Source: Macrostomum hystrix | Lineage: Eukaryota > Platyhelminthes > Macrostomidae | Length of the DNA: 64,000 nt | Direction of reading: 5' to 3' | NCBI GenBank assembly: GCA_950097015.1 | Contig: CATNEN010000001.1 | Location: 24,184,501-24,248,500 of the forward strand | Shown: positions 58,652 through 64,000 of the stretch, piece by piece | Layout of the letters: each line of letters opens with the position of its first letter | Numbering within the stretch: the stretch's first letter is position 1 | Notes under the pieces: model-generated | What the model was told of the DNA's origin: nothing | Databases searched by the model: none | The model's input: the letters and a program-made list of their open reading frames with translations, nothing else | Translations under genes and position numbers: made by a program

Positions 58652-58685
58652 CTAGAAACAGCGCAAATTATCAGACTTCACAAGC

Positions 58686-58970
58686 ATGTTACTCCTAGTC
58701 GTGATTATGATGGTCATGGTGAACCAACAGCCAGCTCATCCCTCATTGTTTGAAGGACAGCAGGCAAATGAGAAGAGATCAGCTGGAAGAGGAAGAAGGA
58801 ATCATGAGACCATAACGAAGGACAACTTCCACATGTTTAACAGGTGCTACCTGTGTGGCACACCCGGAACATCAACAGAACCAAGAAGCAGAACTAGCGA
58901 AGAACAGAAGGACAAAAGACCAGGCTATCATGTGTGCAGAGTCGTCCTGAGACGCTCCGAGAATAAATGA
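58686..58970 (+). CDS. Small open frame inside LTR element
   Basis: 94 codons beginning 35 bp after the primer site. The first 12 residues are hydrophobic (MLLLVVIMMVMV), then basic and polar sequence with CYLCG and a later HVC. Possibly a zinc-binding remnant, possibly chance. No family recognised. Confidence 0.3.
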   Translation: MLLLVVIMMVMVNQQPAHPSLFEGQQANEKRSAGRGRRNHETITKDNFHMFNRCYLCGTPGTSTEPRSRTSEEQKDKRPGYHVCRVVLRRSENK

Positions 58971-59789
58971 AGGTTCCCGATAAGAACTCTGAAGGTCGAA
59001 ACTGAATCTGTAAATAGTGTATAAAAATGCTTTGTATATAAATTGCGTAAAAAGACAATAAAAAGAATAAAAAGAAAGACAAAAAAATGAGGTGCCTGAT
59101 TGGGAGAACAAATACATCACAGAAACACAAACACACACACATACACATACTCGTATGCAGTGATGCAGTAAAAGTGAGCAATTGAAAGTGAAAAAGTGGA
59201 ATAATCACTTGACTTTGAGAAAGAATTGAGAATTGATGAGAAGAGTTGCAGGAGGTACGCTTAATTGGCCAGCCAGACGGTCTGACCCAGCTACCGAATG
59301 TAAAGAAGTAAAAAGTTGGAATGTCAATTGTGCTGTCTAGCCTCATTGAAGGCTCAAGCCAAAAGAGAACATTTCCAAGAAGGAAGTGGAGAAAAGAGAT
59401 CAACAGTGGAGACAGTTAATTTAGTCTGCTCCTGAGATCTAGAGATGCCTCAAATTTGAGAAAGGGGAGAGAGAAAGATCAAAAGTGGAGACAGTTAATC
59501 TAGTCTGCTCCTGAGATCTAGAGATGCCTCAAATTTGAGAAAGGGGAGAGAGAAAGATCAAAAGTGGAGACAGTTAATCTAGTCTGCTCCTGAGATCTAG
59601 AGATTCCCCAAAAGTTGAGAAAATGAGAGAAGAAGAAATTTCGAGAAGAATCACTGTTCTGTGATAGCTATCCAAATTCACTCGTTTAAGGAATCAAGCT
59701 ATTAAGCACGTCAGATTCCCAAGGGTGATGGATATGCTGGAATTTAAAAGAGAGAAATTGAAGGAGAAAGAGTAGGAGAGAAATTAATT
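58971..59789. other. Noncoding interior of LTR element with 79-80-bp triplicate
   Basis: A block of about 80 bp (GACAGTTAAT...CTGCTCCTGAGATCTAGAGA) occurs three times in tandem at about 59400-59625. No coding sequence recognised. Confidence 0.75.
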
Positions 59790-60356
59790 GTGCATAGAAA
59801 CAACATCACACCAGTGCCAAACACACAAATCACATTACAATCCGCAGAACAAACAAGAAAGGGAGATCACAAAACTAGCCACACCACACGGTCAAAAGTT
59901 AAGGGAGGTCAGGCCACCTCAAATAAAAAGAAACAGAATGTAATTGTCATTAATGAAGAAGAAGACGAATCCGAAGAAGAAGACAGAATAAGATGGAGAG
60001 CTAATATGCCAAATGAAGAATCTGAAGACGAAAACTATGCAGAACAGGAAGCATTCCATGACAATGAAAGCGAAAGGCAAGAAGAAGCGAATGAGTCAGA
60101 ACAAGAAGAAACAGACAGCGAAATGGACAAGACTGAAGAAATGAACATGAGTGACTCAGAGATTGAACATGAGGAAGAAGAAAGAAATGTACATACAGAA
60201 GGAGCCCATGGCTATAATTTAAGACCACGAAATGACAGAACTGAACAATTGAACAGGGGAGAGCCTACCCCAGGAAGAGGAGTGTTACGTAACACCCAGC
60301 CAGTCACTCACGGCTTCGTGCCTCGGGAGCGATACAGAAGATATCTACCCCAGTGA
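59790..60356 (+). CDS. Acidic protein of LTR element, unknown function
   Basis: 188 codons. Basic N-terminal third (KSHTTRSKVKGG region), then a long Glu/Asp-rich stretch (about 57-130), then HGYNLRPRNDR and a basic C-terminus ending RERYRRYLPQ. Motifs of the type YNLRPR occur near the end of the pol product in many LTR elements, so the last third may be the tail of a lost pol gene; this is inference. No enzyme motif. Confidence 0.5.
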   Translation: MHRNNITPVPNTQITLQSAEQTRKGDHKTSHTTRSKVKGGQATSNKKKQNVIVINEEEDESEEEDRIRWRANMPNEESEDENYAEQEAFHDNESERQEEANESEQEETDSEMDKTEEMNMSDSEIEHEEEERNVHTEGAHGYNLRPRNDRTEQLNRGEPTPGRGVLRNTQPVTHGFVPRERYRRYLPQ

Positions 60357-60749
60357 TTTCGAGAACAATAGAGAACAATGGGAGCCAAGTTGACACAGAT
60401 TTGCGTTAAAGTCAATGTTAATTGATTAGGATTTAAAATAAGAAAAATTTAAAAAGCAAATAAAAAGTGATCTGAAAAAGATATTGAAAAAGTTAAACAA
60501 CCAATGTATTCCAGAAATCGAGATCTGTAAAAAGAATCCAAACATGAAAGTATAACTGTAAATGATAAAGTCGGAAATTGAATTGAAAAGAGTGTGACAT
60601 ATGACCTGGCAGAGTAAGACTGTCAAAAGTGGCCCTCAGATCCCTGGGGAGCCCGGACACATTGATGCGGTCCAGTTTTCGCTCCATATAATAAGACCAC
60701 CTAAAAGCCCGCCAGAGAAGAATCTTAAGACAGTGCCAAAGTGTGAAAG

Positions 60750-61568
60750 TTGCAAACCCAAAGAATGGATAACAACCTAGACGACTTCCTACAAGAATTG
60801 TTGGACGGCGGAGATTTTGCTCAAGAAAATATGGAGACGGCGCAAGAAAATATGGAGACGGCGGCACCAGAGCGAGTAGCGACGCGCCCCAAGCTGCCAG
60901 TCGCTACTGCAATGGCCACGAAAAGACCGCGCACACCATCACCGGTAGCGGTTAAGCAGGCGAAAACGGCACAGCCAGCAGGGATAACAAGCAGCGGCCG
61001 CCTCAAATCGGTAATTTGTTTGAGCACGGCAGGACCTGTTCGGACAGCGACCGAGGCATCCCACAGGCGATATTCGGCTGGGCCGGCACTGCAGCAATTG
61101 CGGCCCGCACCGCTGGAAGCCAACGCTAGAAGGGAGCCGCAGCCGACGCAGGCCAAACCGCAGCCGACACAGGCCAAACCGCAGCCGACACGGGCCAAGC
61201 CGCAGCCGATGCCTATCGTGCCGCAGTCTACGCCGCCTGTGCCGCAGAAACAACCGACGCCAGCAGAAGAAGAAAGGGAGAAGATGGTTCACGACCTGAC
61301 AGAATACATGGAGAAGGTGGCATTCCACACATACGAACTGTCATACCCGCAACGAACTCAGATATGGAAAAGTATGCTGGTACTGAAGAGTCTGCCGCAG
61401 CATCAGGCCGTCACCGCACTTCAAGCCGTCGCCCACAATGTACATCAGAGCGCAGCAACTGGCGAGGCGACTCTACATCGGAAAGTGACTAACATGGAAT
61501 TTAGATGGGCCTTCCGTCAAATCGGCTGGCCTTATTATCGAGTGTTACCCGCCCCATGCGCATTTTAA
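60750..61568 (+). CDS. 272-aa protein of LTR element, unknown function
   Basis: An uninterrupted frame, GC-richer than the surrounding LTR element. Acidic start (MDNNLDDFLQELLDGGDF, second Met), an ENMETAQ repeat, a Pro/Ala/Lys-rich linker with three QPTQAK-type repeats (about 130-150), then a predicted helical C-terminal domain (about 175-272) ending RWAFRQIGWPYYRVLPAP. It may be a Gag-like structural protein or a captured host sequence. I recognise no family. Start could be 60750 or the Met at 60765. Confidence 0.55.
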   Translation: MQTQRMDNNLDDFLQELLDGGDFAQENMETAQENMETAAPERVATRPKLPVATAMATKRPRTPSPVAVKQAKTAQPAGITSSGRLKSVICLSTAGPVRTATEASHRRYSAGPALQQLRPAPLEANARREPQPTQAKPQPTQAKPQPTRAKPQPMPIVPQSTPPVPQKQPTPAEEEREKMVHDLTEYMEKVAFHTYELSYPQRTQIWKSMLVLKSLPQHQAVTALQAVAHNVHQSAATGEATLHRKVTNMEFRWAFRQIGWPYYRVLPAPCAF

Positions 61569-61736
61569 AGTGAAGGACATTTATGGACTTAATTTCTTTT
61601 TGGTGAAGGTTTATGTTGTTGTGTTAGTACCATATTTTTGTATTTTTGTATATTTTGTGCCTATATGTTCACCTATAGTCCTGTTTTTGTATATAGTCAT
61701 ATTTTCACTTACAGTATGTGCATTCATATCTGACTT

Positions 61737-61748
61737 TAAGGGAGGTCA
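61737..61748 (+). other. Polypurine tract of LTR element
   Basis: TTAAGGGAGGTC region just before the 3' LTR; short and interrupted, so a moderate call. Confidence 0.55.
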
Positions 61749-61750
61749 GT

Positions 61751-62491
61751 TGATGTAGGGTTATTTTTCAATTATTACACGTTACAATTCTTAGAAACAT
61801 TTTCCCGCGCAAACTTATTATTTTGTTTTAAATTACGAAACTTTGTTTTAATGCACCAAATTTTTGTTTAACTGCACCGAAAAATAAAGGTTTTACTGAA
61901 GTCACGGATGTGAGGGGAGAAGTTTTACTATAAATACACGAGTGGAAGAGAGAGAAAAGTAACCTCGTGCCTGACGAAGTTCAGAATAAAGAAAGCTTGA
62001 ATGTGAAGTGTTCGTGTTAAAGTTATTTGAGAAAAAGAGACATTGCGAAAGAGAAGTAAATAGAGTGAATAGAAAGCTGTAACTCTAGATCCACTGGAAA
62101 GCCCTATGAAACGGACTGAAGATTGAAATTGAAGACTGAACTGAAGATTGAATTGAAGGTTAACTGAATGATAATTGAAGACGGATAAAGACTGATAAAG
62201 ACGGATAAAGATTGATACAAAGTACTTATAGAAATAATACAGTAAAGATACCGGCCATACTGAAAGTATAACGCTACCAGATTGAACACATAATGCTATC
62301 CTATTTGAATACATAAAACGCTACCAATTTGAATTGAGATAAAGCGAATAATTAAAAGACATTTATAAGATTGACAAAAGTATAAAAGGCCTGTAACAAC
62401 TTTGGTAACAGCAGTAGAATTAATTTAGCCCTACAACAACTTTGGTGGCATTGTTAGGAGTAATATTTAATATAGACAGAGGCCTAGGACA
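61751..62491 (+). repeat. 3' LTR of non-autonomous element
   Basis: 741 bp, same as 57914-58629 apart from about 25 extra bp near 62290 that look like a short local duplication of a CATAA-GCTA-C motif. Confidence 0.92.
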
Positions 62492-62495
62492 AAGC

Positions 62496-63601
62496 ACATT
62501 ATATAAAAACAATAGCTTGCCACTTTTTACAAAAGAAAAATTTCATTTTCTAAAATTGCTTGTTGCACTTTCAAGTTATTACTTTAATTAAAAAACAATT
62601 AACAACTAGAAACCAACAGCTCATGAAGCTACATAAAAATAGATATATAACTACTGTGATATTCCAATTGTAGTCTATTATGGTCCTGTTGTGTTGCCAA
62701 CCATTTCATTGTTTGTATAGATGAATGATGGACCCATGAAAGTAAAGGCATTGTCAACATACTATGTAGTTTTCCATTCTTTGCAATTATACAAAACTTA
62801 AGGAATACTATTGCAAATATTTAACACACAATATTGTCATTTTGGCCCTTAATCATATTTTAGCTTAGCCACAACCACAAAGAGGCAAAAAACATCCAAC
62901 CAAAATTTAATCAAGGCTAGCTAGTTCACTAGGACCAATATGACTATTGGCTAATATTACATAGCTAGCAGAACATTCTTGATCTTTAACTCAGCACTGA
63001 CAGCAATTTTTAATCTTTAAATTAAATATTAAATAATAACCAAATGTTATTTTAAGTTAAAAATCGATTCTATCGATTCATTTAATTCTGATAGCAAGTG
63101 TTATATACGTCCACTGCGATAGCTTCCTTTGTAATCCGCTCAATGTATCACTACATCAGTCCGTTTTGTAAATGAATTATAATATATAAGTCGGTAAAAT
63201 AATATCGCATCTTCTATTTTATTATAAAACCAACAAGGCCAGTAAAAAACTAAAGTATACATCAGTCATAACCGTCTTTCGGTATAGTTAAAAAGGATTA
63301 GTAAGCAAAAACTAAATCCTACAGCCTGACTGTACGTTTTAATTTCAGACTGAACATTGCTTTCGTCGAAACCGCTTATCGAAGTTTTTTCTAAGCGTGT
63401 AAAATTTGAAAATTGAATTGTCGTTTTTAGATTGTTCAAAAAACATTTTGTTTTAACATATGAGTTTTGTTATATCGTCTAGTTTCGTGCAATACGAAAT
63501 AGTTGTCATAGTAGACGCATCAATTTGAATTCATTTTCTAATCATAATTTTTCAAGTAATCGAACCGATTCTCTTCTCAACTTCGTTTAAATATAAAAAG
63601 G
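62496..63601. other. PACRG upstream region
   Basis: AT-rich single-copy sequence between the LTR element and PACRG. AAATATAAAAAGG lies directly before the start codon, too close to act as a TATA box for a leader of normal length. No other gene. Confidence 0.5.
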
Positions 63602-63917
63602 ATGAAGTCCAAGACTGTTGATCAAGCTGAAGCAGCGAGGCAGAAGGCCTTTACTACTCAGGCACTACAACGAAATGTTAACGTTGGTACTCCACCACGA
63701 TCTGGTGCTTTTCAAGAAAAGCCGAGATACCAACCAACACAGTTTAGAAAGTTCTATGAGCGTGGTGACTTTCCCATCGCTCTTGAACATGATACCAAGG
63801 GCAACAAGATTGCGTGGAAAGTGGAGATTGAGAAACTAGATTATCACCACTATCTTCCTCTCTTCTTTGAAGGATTGGCAGAGACGGAGCATCCATTTGA
63901 GTTTTTTGCCAGACAAG
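63602..63917 (+). CDS. PACRG, first coding exon (partial gene)
   Basis: 105 codons plus one base, ending at donor CAAG|GTAAGATT. The translation has [16 protein letters not shown], then [20 protein letters not shown] and PLFFEGLAE...FEFFARQG, the strongly conserved N-terminal core of parkin co-regulated gene protein. Family role: axonemal inner-junction protein linking A- and B-tubules of ciliary doublets. The remaining armadillo-like helical repeats must lie right of the window. The first Met is taken as start; [17 protein letters not shown] is variable in the family. No Parkin gene in the 1.1 kb upstream, where the vertebrate head-to-head partner would be. Confidence 0.95.
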
Positions 63918-64000
63918 GTAAGATTATTTCAGAATTTTTAGTAGAAAGCATACTTTAAGATGCATTAGAATCTACAAATCATACAAAAATCTGGAAAAAA

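Larger units (their letters stand above)
57910..62495 (+). mobile_element. Young non-autonomous LTR retrotransposon (LARD-like)
   Basis: 4-bp target duplication AAGC (57910-57913 and 62492-62495). The LTRs are 716 and 741 bp with TGATGTAGGG...CTAGGACA ends. They look identical by eye, except for one roughly 25-bp insertion in the 3' copy, near 62290. A tRNA-Leu primer site follows the 5' LTR and AAGGGAGGTC precedes the 3' LTR. The 3.1-kb interior has no protease, RT, RNase H or integrase motif, so mobility must depend on enzymes from another element. It carries three open frames of unknown function. Confidence 0.9.

Overview
The window is invertebrate animal DNA. Its genes have GT-AG introns, and it carries a JNK-pathway kinase kinase (MKK7), a COMMD2 gene, a DDX6-partner RNA-granule protein (LSM14 type), a membrane RING-CH ubiquitin ligase, a cytosolic sulfotransferase and the start of the ciliary gene PACRG. 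It also holds a decayed Ty3/Gypsy element and a young non-autonomous LTR element. MKK7 points to Metazoa and PACRG to a ciliated animal. I cannot name the species; a flatworm or other spiralian is a guess.

Bases 1-19353 have no convincing gene. They are dominated by minisatellites, nearly all strongly purine/pyrimidine strand-biased. A 7.37-kb unit occurs as one complete copy (4219-11588) preceded by the end of another (1-4218), almost without differences. Inside it is an array of 27-bp units that each carry an RNA polymerase III B box, headed by a tRNA-like A box and apparently derived from a tRNA-type SINE head. Further arrays with 16-, 31-, 5- and 20-bp periods follow.

Bases 19354-27000 hold the single-exon sulfotransferase and a four-exon RING-CH ligase gene, both on the minus strand. 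Introns of the ligase gene are filled with satellite DNA. Two copies of one 24-bp satellite family, inverted relative to each other, lie on either side of the ligase core. A 16-bp family at 11.5-13.4 kb recurs inverted at 28.0-28.4 kb. Bases 28000-34760 are again arrays and AT-rich spacer.

Bases 34769-49540 are the gene-rich core: MKK7 (five exons, minus), COMMD2 (three exons, plus, head-to-head with MKK7) and LSM14 (two exons, minus). All splice phases in these models agree. MKK7 introns contain minisatellites, an inverted pair of SINEs and a foldback/MITE-like element. Bases 50459-57704 are the decayed Gypsy element (LTRs about 7% diverged). Bases 57910-62495 are the young non-autonomous LTR element, with near-identical LTRs, a tRNA-Leu primer site and open reading frames without retroviral enzyme motifs. 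PACRG exon 1 begins at 63602 and runs out of the window.

The genes do not form a pathway. The unusual property of the window is the number of unrelated minisatellite families packed between and inside ordinary genes, plus the Pol III B-box array.
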